DNA from: Usnea hakonensis
Taxonomy: Eukaryota > Ascomycota > Lecanoromycetes > Lecanorales > Parmeliaceae
Assembly (NCBI GenBank): GCA_013423325.1
Contig: BLJB01000520.1
Location: 1 to 12,298, forward strand
Length of the DNA stretch: 12,298 bases
Direction: 5' to 3'
In this document: positions 1-7,078 of the stretch, in pieces
How the letters are laid out: each line of letters opens with the position of its first letter
Position numbering within the stretch: position 1 is the first letter of the stretch
Translations under genes and position numbers: made by a program
The notes under the pieces: generated by a model
What the model saw: only the letters and a program-made list of their open reading frames with translations
What the model was told of the DNA's origin: nothing
Databases searched by the model: none

Positions 1-8
1 GCCTAAAC

Positions 9-190
9 CGTCGGCTATCGCATAGATCAACCTAACTAGACTCAGATCCACACCGTGACAGTAACGTAGATATAGTAATAAAATATTAAATCTAAGGAGA
101 GAATATCTAAGATATAAGAAGTTCGCCTTAAGTAGAGATTCCTTTAAGCTAGCGCTAAGCTAGCGTTAAAGCGTATTATATATCCTAATA
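9..190 (-). repeat. 3' LTR of Gypsy-1, RIP-altered
   Basis: The right edge is set by the sequence TATCCTAATA followed at once by the C-run of the polypurine tract. On the minus strand the LTR begins TATTAGGATA, which is the RIP form of the TGTTAGGACA start seen in the intact LTRs at 2691 and 5117. The left edge is less certain. Bases 9-28 align without gaps to the end of the 164-bp LTR (shared GTC and GCATAGATC at the same spacing), which favours 9. An alternative end at 56, giving a TG...CA type terminus, cannot be excluded. Bases 1-60 are visibly less AT-rich than the rest. Confidence 0.55.
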
Positions 191-204
191 TTACCCCCCC
201 CCCT
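191..204 (-). promoter_or_regulatory. Polypurine tract of Gypsy-1
   Basis: On the minus strand this reads A, ten G residues, then TAA, directly before the LTR start. It is the expected primer site for plus-strand DNA synthesis in an LTR retrotransposon. Its position fixes the element as minus-strand with its 3' LTR on the left. The same arrangement, with the same spacing, is found at 2855-2871 in the gag-only element. Confidence 0.65.
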
Positions 205-1061
205 AAAAAAGACTTATCCTAAGTCTTTATTAAAAATTTAAAGTTAGGGTAATAGAAGTAAAGAAATTAAAATCCGAGTAATTAAGGTAAACTTTAAACT
301 CCGGGTTACGAGAGTAAAAATAACCTCCGGATTACGACCGTAAATAGGAACGCTAGGTAGTTAAGGTAAAAAAATCGAATTTAACTTTTTTTAATAAAAT
401 AATCGAATTTAAATATTATTAGATTTTAAAGTTAGAAGATCGAAAAACCCTAATCGAGTTAGCGCGAAATTCGGGTAGATTAGATAAAATCCGAATATAG
501 GGTAATTAAGGTAAATTATTAGATTTCTATAAAATCGGATTTTTTTAAAAATAGTTAAATTATACTATAATACTTATTTTCGTATCTAGTTTATTATATA
601 AACTAGTTATATTTTATAAAAAAGTAGTATTTTAAAAAAAAAAATTTATAATATAACGAGTATATACTAAATTTTAATTAAAATAAGATCGGAGGATATA
701 TATAAAGATAATATTTTAATTAGTAGATATTCTTCTAGTTATATATATATTTCTATAAGGCCCGATTCGGGCCGAACTATAAATATAGTTAATTATTTTA
801 GTAGGGGTAAATATAATCGAGGGGCTTAAAATCTAGAAATATTAAGAGTTAAAGAGTATATATAATTAAACCCTAGTAGCTATATAGACGCTCGCTTCTA
901 TAGGCGGTAGGATTAATTAGTACTAGTCTAGAAAGATTAGCCGCTATAGTTAATATCTTCTTAGGGGTACGAGTAGCTATAGTAGTAGTTTTCTTACGGC
1001 CTTAATTATTTATATTAGCTATAGTATAGGTAGCTCGATCTAGGTTTCTAAATATTTCGAG
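205..1061 (-). other. Gypsy-1 3' untranslated region with degenerate direct repeats
   Basis: No gene is visible between the chromodomain and the polypurine tract. Part of the left half is internally repetitive. A 20-bp unit at 299-318 recurs at 325-344 with three mismatches. TTAAGGTAAA recurs at 282-291, 361-370 and 507-516, and ATCGAATTTAA occurs at 373 and again near 401. A short perfect hairpin lies at 759-773 (GGCCCGA-T-TCGGGCC). The C-terminal tail of the polyprotein probably continues below 1062, but I cannot place its stop because in-frame stops are frequent. Confidence 0.45.
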
Positions 1062-1860
1062 GTATCTTTTAAAGAAATCTTTAGCTATATTAATAGCGTT
1101 ATCGAACTCCCCGACATTTATATAGTACTACGTATTATTATTATCTATACTTAACTACTTAACTCGATATTATAGATAGTTATAGTATATATAAGAGTCT
1201 AATAAATTATTTATCTTATATTCTAGTAGGCTATTAAGTATAATTAGATTAGATAGGGGGATAATTTAATTAGAAAGAGAATTATTTAAATAGAGAGTAA
1301 ATAGCGAAAGGTAGAAAGTTATATCTAGATAACTTATATTTATAGAGAGATCGAGATAGTATAATATACTAATTTAAGTAAGAATCTTAAATAGGTCTAG
1401 TTACTTAAGATTAAGATCTTTATAAGAGTATATAGTCTTAATATTCTTAATTAATAATATAATAAGATCGCCTTCCTTAAATAAAGACTCTTAGTAGTAT
1501 TTATTAGCTTAGAGCTCTATTTTAGCTTAGCTAGTAATAATTATTAATCTATTAAAATTAGCGATTTCTTTTATTCTAATAATAATATCTTTAGCGGTTT
1601 TAGTCTATAGACGTTTACGAGTAAATTTATAATTTATCGTATTAAATAAAAAACTTATTTAGGGGTAAAAGTCTTTATTTATATAGAATAATATTATATT
1701 AGTAGCTATACTAAGATTATCGTTATTATTAAATTTAACTATTAGAACCTATTTGGCCTAGTTATTTTATATATAATTATAGTATTATTAGAGTACTTAT
1801 AGTAATATAAGACTAGTAATAGGTAAATATATATATATTAAATATAGTACCTTAATAGTA
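1062..1860 (-). pseudogene. Gypsy-1 integrase C-terminal part plus chromodomain, RIP-killed
   Basis: One minus-strand frame can be followed across this stretch, broken only by TAA/TAG. Near 1800-1735 it resembles the end of the integrase core (a ...LQQYY...W..L..EF pattern once TAG is read as Q or W). Near 1484-1430 it has the integrase C-terminal signature FKEGDLIILLIKNIKT, followed by the degraded ...GPF...Y.L.LP... segment. At about 1220-1062 lies a chromodomain-like segment containing LLDSYIYYNYL, then YRVK and a W-type position read as TAG. Integrase inserts the cDNA; chromodomains in this group are thought to direct insertion to histone-marked heterochromatin. The integrase N-terminus, RT and RNase H are not seen. 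Family recognition is by motif reading, not alignment. Confidence 0.7.
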
Positions 1861-1950
1861 AAACTAATTCTTAAAGAATCTAAAAGAAAGAGGGGGGGAA
1901 TCGCCTTCTTAAACTTCTCTTATTAAGATCTATATATATTAAACTTATTA

Positions 1951-2685
1951 GCTATATTAGGCCTTAGTTAAATAGTCGCTTAATATAGGGCTCCCCTAAA
2001 TTTAATATTAATATAATATTCTCCCTTTAAGGATTTATTCTTAAATCTATTTATTTAATAAATAAAGGATAGGCTTATTAAAATCTTTTAAATCTTTAAG
2101 AGGATATAAGGGAAAGAGTTCTTCCTATATAATAATATAGAATTATAATATAATAAAGATAAAATATATATATATAATATAATAAATATATAAATAGAGT
2201 ATTCGTAGATATAAATATAATAAATTATAATTATTAATAGTTTTATTATTATTTATTATATATAACGAGTTTATATTAAGATTATTATAACTTTAAAGCG
2301 TTAATAGTTACTAGATAGTATCTATAGTTTATATATAATTATTATATTTTTTTTTTAGAATTTTTTTCTTCTTAATAATTTTTTATTTATTATTCTATCT
2401 ATATTTCTTATATAATATTTAACTATAATATTTACTAGACTAACTATAAATATATTATAAATATCTAAATAATAGTAGCTTAAGCTATATCTTTTCCCGT
2501 TTCTACTAAATCTATTCTAGTAGAGTTAATAGTAAGTATTAGTATTCTAGCTATTATTAGATATATATCTCTAATATATATATAGCCTCTAGTATTCTAG
2601 GTTACTATTTAAAATACTATTCGTATTTAAGTATTTATCGAGAATTATTATTACCGCTATTTATATATCGTAGAGAATAAAGCCC
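1951..2685. other. Very AT-rich RIP-saturated stretch, no recognisable gene
   Basis: This stretch is mostly A/T with long TA-rich runs (for example 2150-2280) and an almost complete lack of CA and TG. No frame in either direction gave a protein I could recognise. It is probably the mutated interior of Gypsy-1 or another old element, since it lies between the Gypsy-1 integrase end and the target site of the gag-only element. Before that element inserted, 2685 was joined to the sequence now starting at 5286. Confidence 0.5.
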
Positions 2686-2690
2686 TAAAC
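2686..2690. repeat. Target site duplication, left copy (TAAAC)
   Basis: TAAAC directly precedes the left LTR, and an identical TAAAC (5281-5285) directly follows the right LTR. A 5-bp duplication is usual for LTR retrotransposon integrases and shows that 2691-5280 inserted as one unit. Confidence 0.88.
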
Positions 2691-2854
2691 TGTCAGGACC
2701 TGCATAGATCGATATCAATATGGGTATAATAACTAGGATAATAAGACTACCGATCTATGTAGGTAACATGGCCGGTATATGTAGGCCGGGGAAGACATGC
2801 CAAGCCACTAGTGGTAGGGCTGACTAGGAGGTGTGTCAGGATCGTGTCCTAACA
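2691..2854 (-). repeat. Left LTR (3' LTR) of the gag-only element
   Basis: This 164-bp repeat differs from the right LTR at only four positions. It keeps G at 2692, 2722, 2759 and 2822, where the right copy has A. It therefore keeps the canonical TG terminus. On the minus strand it starts TGTTAGGACACG and ends GGTCCTGACA. LTRs carry the promoter and polyadenylation signals in this class of element, but I cannot pinpoint either here. Confidence 0.9.
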
Positions 2855-2871
2855 TTACCCCCCTCTCTGAA
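2855..2871 (-). promoter_or_regulatory. Polypurine tract of the gag-only element
   Basis: On the minus strand this reads CAGAGAGGGGGGTAA, immediately before the 3' LTR. It is the expected plus-strand primer site and the main evidence for the element's orientation. The flanking GACATGTCTTTTTC is also seen, in RIP form, beside the Gypsy-1 tract at 205-220. Confidence 0.75.
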
Positions 2872-3243
2872 AAAGACATGTCCTCATGGCTGTAGAAAGA
2901 AGGAGAAAAAAAGAAGAAAAGACTCGCTTTACATGCTGAAAAGAACTCCCCATTTGACCATTTGCATGTTGAATGCCGAAAAGAAGAAATTCGTCCTGAG
3001 GCTATACCGATAAGAGACCAGATGTAGACGATATCAATACCCCCCGTCGCTAGCATGATGTCATATCATTCAGGGGCTTCAGGAATGAAGTGATTTGGCC
3101 ATAGATTGACGAAATGGTTGACGAAAAGGCATTTCGGCATGGAATGACCATTTGATATTCGATTTCTAAGCGGAGAGAAAATCATGAAATGAAGGCCTGT
3201 CATTGGCTGGGTGCTCCCGAACCGAACCGAGCCGAGCCGAACC
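2872..3243 (-). other. 3' noncoding part of the gag-only element
   Basis: This is normal-composition sequence with plenty of CA and TG, unlike the flanks. Short open frames here are not convincing: one runs into the LTR and the other opposes it. A purine-rich stretch (2895-2922) and a five-base repeat (3217-3243, CCGAA/CCGAG units) are the only structures seen. It is probably untranslated, or sequence acquired when the pol genes were lost. Confidence 0.5.
3217..3243. repeat. Pentanucleotide repeat (CCGAR)5
   Basis: Five consecutive CCGAA or CCGAG units followed by CC. It ends where the in-frame extension of gag meets its TAA at 3244-3246. It may mark a junction formed when the internal region was shortened, or be an ordinary short tandem repeat. 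Confidence 0.7.
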
Positions 3244-3594
3244 TTAATTGCGGAGCCTCATTGTGAACTTTCTCTGAAGAAATCTGACCAAGTGATTTCG
3301 ATGCAGGCCACCACCGGCGACAGCAAGGCCTAGGGATAATGCACCATGGCGTCGGACGGTATTCATATATGTATCAAGCATGGGAGCATGTGCGGTAGGC
3401 TTAACATGATGTGGATGTCGAGAAATAAGTGATTTTTGGTGCTTCTTTCTCCGGCCGCAAATTTGGTGAAATGGAACCCGAATCCATGAAAGCAAGACGA
3501 ATGGAGCATTGTCCGAGGTATTGCCGAATCGAAACTGATTTGGTAGGGCTGAACACCTGACCAATAATAGTGCTTGCCATGCTGCTCGGAATCG
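3244..3594 (-). other. In-frame extension after the gag stop, uncertain coding
   Basis: The gag frame continues past the TAG at 3597-3595 without another stop until TAA at 3246-3244, giving about 116 more codons. If that TAG was once CAG or TGG, the ancestral gag would have been about 477 residues instead of 360. The extension is basic and does not show the CCHC zinc knuckle often found near the end of Gypsy gag. The frame may therefore be open by chance in DNA that escaped RIP. I cannot decide between the two. Confidence 0.35.
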
Positions 3595-4677
3595 CTACCG
3601 CCTGAATTCGTCCGGATCAGGACGAGTGATAATGGAGTATTTTCCAGGCTTCTTTGATTTGGACTCCATGCTTGCCAGAGCGAGTTGTTTGGTAAACCGG
3701 TCTGCTTTCCTCTTGGCTTTACGTGCTGCAGAGGCTCTGAAAATATGATCCAGCGTCATTAATTTGCCTTTTAGCTCCGGAAGTGAGGCATCCACTAGGT
3801 GCATTGTAGCATCCCGGAGGTTATCGTTGATCTTATTGCAGAGATGCAACTCCACTAGATCCTGGTTAATAAATGGGACGTGCTTTATGAAGTCCGAATA
3901 GAACTCGGAAAATAGCCTATCCCCCTATTCCAGTATTTTAAAAGCTTCTCGGTGTACGGTATTTTCTAACTCTGGTGAGAGCTCGTAGATATCGCTTAAC
4001 TGATCTAGCAATTGGCCTACCGAGTGGTACGAGTTGGTACACCGTTTCGGTAGCGTGTGCTCAATTGCCTTTCCTCCGAGACGAGTGATAATATAGGCAA
4101 TTTGGGAGTGCTTAGAAGAATAATGGTCTTTGTTAATAACCAGCTTGTCCTGAATTCGGAGCTTCCAGTCTTGAAAAAGGATGCCTATGCCGGAACCATT
4201 AAATATTGGTGGGTCTGGAAACCGAGGACTCAGAAATGGTCTCTGTACAGGAGGAGAAGCTAGGCCTCGTAGCGGAGGCAGTGGTGGTAACGAAGGCGAA
4301 TCTTGGCCCTAGGAACTATCCTGTTCCCGCTTGAATCTCTGGCCATGCGCCCGTAATGCTTCAAAATCTCGTGGCAATAGTAGAGGTGGGGATGGAGGTA
4401 GCAATCTAGGCGAATTTTGGCCCTAGGAACTATCCTGTTCCCGTTATAGTGACTTAGGTAAATCGTCTTCCTGCTTGAATCGATAACGAAGATCGTTAAT
4501 AGAAAGAGATCGCTATACACGAGGCATGGAGGGTAGGGGCGAATTAGGAGGCGAATATTTCGTATATAGGTCTTCGTAATTAAGATATTGTTAAGAAGAA
4601 GGAGTAGCATCATGACGGCGATATAGAGGTACGTATTTCGGTGTTGATATAGGACGATTCGTATAAGGAGAAGTCAT
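3595..4677 (-). pseudogene. gag: gag-like structural protein, six premature stops
   Basis: A single frame runs from ATG (4677-4675) to TAG (3597-3595), 361 codons, with no indel. The N-terminal third is rich in Pro, Ser and Arg. From about codon 140 it enters a gag core: a PIFNGSG..I...W motif, then KLVINKDHY, then AYIITRLGGKA, and after the fifth to sixth helix a ...FSEFYSDF segment typical of retrotransposon gag. The C-terminus (about codons 275-360) is open and Lys/Arg-rich. Six stops interrupt it, at codons 29, 55, 78, 85, 123 and 251; all are TAA or TAG where CAA or CAG gives sense, which is the RIP change. Gag would form the cytoplasmic particle that packages the RNA. No zinc knuckle and no pol follow. 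Confidence 0.82.
4294..4443 (-). repeat. 36-bp in-frame duplication within gag
   Basis: Bases 4294-4329 and 4408-4443 match at 35 of 36 positions (difference at 4302/4416), spaced exactly 114 bp or 38 codons apart. Both encode the peptide REQDSS, a stop, then GQ and SP. The gag N-terminal region thus contains a repeated peptide, and each copy carries the same TAG. Confidence 0.85.
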
Positions 4678-5116
4678 GGTGTTGAGAGACGATTTTTTGA
4701 TGATTTTTTCAACACTTTCCACTGTTGACAGAATTACCTGCCCTGAACACCAAGTGTACTATGAAATAAGTGGATTCGAATGCCGTGCACTTGATGGGGG
4801 GGTTTCTTAAGTGGTTATCGAAGCGGAGCAAGGCGGAGTACGTCTTTTCTGAATATAGGTAATTTCGGTACGGAGAAGAGGTTTCTTAAAAAGATAATTG
4901 TGGAGTCGTTTCTTAACCGATTTCGGTGATATTAATAATTTAAATAGTGCAATATAGGGTCTTTCGAATAGTATAGGTAGCTTAGTAATATAGCTTCTAT
5001 AAGGTAAGAAATACCCAAATGTCTTCTTTATCAAGCTCGGTCACTTACTCCGAGCTGGAAAAAATAGCCCGTCACTTTTCTTCGCCGGGTGGGTGTACGA
5101 AGGAGTCTTATTATAA
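4678..5116 (-). other. 5' leader of the gag-only element
   Basis: About 440 bases lie between the 5' LTR and the gag ATG. A 75-codon open frame (5034-4807) starts in it, but it resembles nothing I know and is probably incidental. Directly inside the LTR the minus strand reads TTATAATAAGACTCC. No TGG-type primer binding site is recognisable, either because RIP changed it or because the family primes differently. This part is more RIP-altered than the 3' half. Confidence 0.5.
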
Positions 5117-5280
5117 TATCAGGACCTGCATAGATCGATATCAATATAGGTATAATAACTAGGATAATAAGACTACCGATCTATATAGGTAACATGGCCG
5201 GTATATGTAGGCCGGGGAAGACATGCCAAGCCACTAGTGGTAGGGCTAACTAGGAGGTGTGTCAGGATCGTGTCCTAACA
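5117..5280 (-). repeat. Right LTR (5' LTR) of the gag-only element
   Basis: 164 bp, identical to the left LTR except for A instead of G at 5118, 5148, 5185 and 5248. All four are TG to TA changes. The first converts the terminal TG of the plus-strand reading to TA. Confidence 0.9.
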
Positions 5281-5285
5281 TAAAC
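5281..5285. repeat. Target site duplication, right copy (TAAAC)
   Basis: Perfect match to 2686-2690, directly abutting the right LTR. Confidence 0.88.
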
Positions 5286-6420
5286 TCTTATAATATAATA
5301 TTTAATAAGTATAGGTATATAGTTTATAGATATAATTATTACTTTTAAATATATATTAATTATAAATCTATAAATAAACGCCTATACTACTTATATATTA
5401 TATATAGGTTTTAGATATTAATTTATTATAATTAGAGATCTCTATAGATATTAAAATATATAGACTTACTAACGCGTTACTCTATTACCGCGTATACCTC
5501 GAGTATATTAAGAGACGCGGCTAGCTTTTTAATAAATAATAATATATCTTCTATTATTTTTTTAATATTTATATTTTAATATTTAATAGTATCTTTACGA
5601 GTACGGAGCGAGTATAAGATCGATTTAGTAGATATAAGAAGCTTATAGATAACGCTATCTAGATTAAAAAAGCTAAATCTCTAAAATATATTATAAAGAC
5701 TTTAGAGGGTATATATAATATAATAAGATACTCTATAAGTATAATTCTATATTTAGTATACTTTTTATTTACGCGAAATTAATATTAATCTTTTATTAGG
5801 CGGGCTTTTTATCTATAGATTCTACTACTCTCTATTTATCGTACCTCTCGCCTCCTTTTACTCTATCTAGAAGCGATAAAAAGAGCGATAATAATAGCAA
5901 TATTAGAGATAAATTAGATAATACTAATAATAGAAATAATAATAGTATAAATAGTTAATCTAGTAATAGCGAAAAAAAAGAGGATAATAGAATTAATAAA
6001 GCTAATCTTAAAGAGGGTAATAATAAAGATAAAGAAGATATAAATAATATAAATAATAATATTACTAGCGCTATATATAGTATAGATAATAGAGACGAAG
6101 AGGATATTAAGCATAATATAAATAGTAATAATATTATAATAGGCGGGGTTTTCTCTAATCTTAATAAGTAGTTCTTTAGAGTAGAGGAGAAGTTTAAAGG
6201 TTTTATAAAAAATATTAAAATAGAGAAGTAAGGCGAAGAAGAGGGTAATTAGCCTCTTAATTAGAGATTTTATTATATCTTTAAATAATAAGCTTTATAT
6301 AACTACTATAATAATACTTTAATATTTAATATTTATTAGAGTTAAAAGGCTAATCTCTTTTACTATTTTTATAGTAGTATAAGAATTCTTAATTAATTTA
6401 TATATTTATTATACTTTACG
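5286..6420 (+). other. RIP-saturated stretch with a possible plus-strand ghost frame
   Basis: No gene is intact here. A plus-strand frame (codons starting at positions equal to 1 modulo 3) from roughly 5460 to 6240 reads like mutated coding sequence. It gives RVTLLPRIPRVY near 5476, YEYGASIRSI near 5596 and GFLSIDSTTLYLSYLSPPF near 5800. It then gives a long Ser/Asn/Asp/Lys/Glu-rich stretch (5872-6115), probably Asp/Ser-rich before RIP turned GAT into AAT. Stops are all TAA/TAG, but RIP removes TG from every frame, so that alone proves little. The opposite frame at 6114-5914 is a low-complexity Ile-rich shadow. I do not recognise the protein. It could be another element's gene or the antisense of Gypsy-2's 3' region. 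Confidence 0.3.
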
Positions 6421-6429
6421 TTTATATTT

Positions 6430-6729
6430 TTTATACTTTATAAAGGCCTTATAAAGCTTTTATATATATTCTATATCTCTCTCTAGTATCTATTAATTAT
6501 ACTTAAAAAGATATATTATCTATTTAACTAGATACTATATCTTACTTTTTTAAGTTTATTTATCTAAAATCTTTTTAACTTTCTATTTCTTAATATTATC
6601 TACTAATTTAGTAATTATATATATAGATATTTAACTATTATCTCTTTAATAGTAGAGTTCTAATAGAGATATATAGAAGATATTATAAATTTAGTAGATT
6701 AATAAAAGTACTAAGTAGTAAGCTTAGAT
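6430..6729 (-). pseudogene. Gypsy-2 polyprotein, C-terminal end with chromodomain
   Basis: This is the downstream piece of the Gypsy-2 pol frame, separated from 9675-10690 by the LINE insertion. Joining 9675 to 6729 (one copy of the duplication kept) leaves the reading frame uninterrupted into this piece. It first shows a ...YNIFYISLLEPYY segment, the degraded end of the integrase C-terminal domain. It then shows a chromodomain-like KVKKILDK...YLVK...LERDIEYI stretch around 6610-6430. Stops are TAA/TAG only. A chromodomain here, as in Gypsy-1, assigns the element to the chromovirus branch. Confidence 0.62.
6716..6729. repeat. LINE target site duplication, left copy
   Basis: TAGTAAGCTTAGAT, repeated exactly at 9661-9674. 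A 14-bp duplication flanking a truncated element with a simple 3' tail is what target-primed reverse transcription by a LINE produces. Confidence 0.9.
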
Positions 6730-6751
6730 TGATTGATTGATTGATTGATTG
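6730..6751 (-). repeat. LINE 3' tail, (GATT)5 microsatellite
   Basis: Five GATT units on the plus strand, reading as (AATC)n on the LINE sense strand, lie exactly between the LINE 3' region and the target duplication. Simple-repeat tails of this kind take the place of poly(A) in many I and Tad clade LINEs. Confidence 0.85.
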
Positions 6752-7078
6752 TATTATACGCCTATGCTAGCTACTTGATGTGAGCTAATAAGGGTGCCAT
6801 TATCGCTAAGCCAGCAGAGCTGGGCGTCGAAGAAACCTAAGGGCGAACCCCTAGACAAAAACTCCAACTAAACAATACGTTTTCCCTCTACTATACTCTC
6901 GAGGAGTCCCAGTATACTACCGCGTATCTTTCTTCTTCTATACCTCGACTCTTCTAGTCCCTACATTTATTTCCCTTAACCGCCTCGGCCCCTAAGGGCC
7001 GGTACGGTCTTTTCTTCGTGCGCCCTTTTTAGGCTTAGTAGTCTCCTCTACCCTAAGGGGTAGTCTTAACCGTTAAAG
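6752..7078 (-). other. LINE 3' untranslated region
   Basis: About 330 bases lie between the probable ORF2 stop and the tail. No open frame of note is present. A GGCCC/GGGCC inverted repeat with a four-base loop lies near 6987-7000. The 3' ends of LINEs are recognised by their own reverse transcriptase, so this region may have contained that signal, but I cannot identify it. Confidence 0.55.

Larger units (their letters stand above)
9..1950 (-). mobile_element. RIP-degraded Ty3/Gypsy chromovirus remnant (Gypsy-1), 3' part
   Basis: This is the 3' portion of a Gypsy LTR retrotransposon read right to left. In minus-strand order it shows the end of the integrase, a chromodomain, an untranslated region with degenerate repeats, a purine tract and an LTR. 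CA and TG are almost absent, as expected after saturating RIP. No reverse transcriptase or gag is visible, and the integrase signal fades near 1860-1950, so the 5' part is deleted or unrecognisable. The right boundary is therefore soft. The family call rests on the integrase and chromodomain motifs, and I am fairly sure of it. Confidence 0.72.
2691..5280 (-). mobile_element. Complete non-autonomous gag-only LTR retrotransposon
   Basis: Two 164-bp direct repeats with terminal TGTYAGGA...TCCTRACA ends flank a 2262-bp interior, and TAAAC is duplicated on both sides. The polypurine tract lies beside the left LTR, so the element reads right to left: 5' LTR 5117-5280, leader, gag frame 4677-3595, short 3' region, 3' LTR 2691-2854. 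There is no room for protease, RT, RNase H and integrase, and no trace of them, so it must have depended on enzymes from another element. It resembles a LARD or gag-only deletion derivative. It sits inside RIP-saturated DNA but is itself only lightly mutated, so it arrived later. Confidence 0.88.

Noticed and set aside
759..773. GGCCCGA-T-TCGGGCC hairpin as a terminator or regulatory site
   Set aside because: Perfect but short and isolated in RIP-mutated untranslated DNA; nothing links it to a gene.
2808..3056. Overlapping open frames on both strands (2808-3056 minus, 2831-3013 plus)
   Set aside because: Both run through the LTR border and the polypurine tract and are low in complexity; no coding evidence.
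3473..3484. DSGS motif on the minus strand suggesting a retroviral-type protease
   Set aside because: It is in a different frame from gag, with no flap or second conserved segment, and the motif is short enough to arise by chance.
4057..4263. 68-codon plus-strand open frame
   Set aside because: It is antisense to the gag core.
4260..4613. 117-codon minus-strand open frame overlapping gag
   Set aside because: It is out of frame with gag (GNRIVPRAKIRL occurs twice only because of the 36-bp repeat) and looks like an alternate-frame reading opened by RIP.
5914..6114. 66-codon Ile-rich minus-strand open frame
   Set aside because: It is the complement of the Asn/Asp-rich plus-strand stretch and has no protein-like variety.
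6730..6751. (GATT)5 as an independent microsatellite or CRISPR-like repeat
   Set aside because: Its position between LINE 3' sequence and the target duplication explains it as the LINE tail; there are no spacers.
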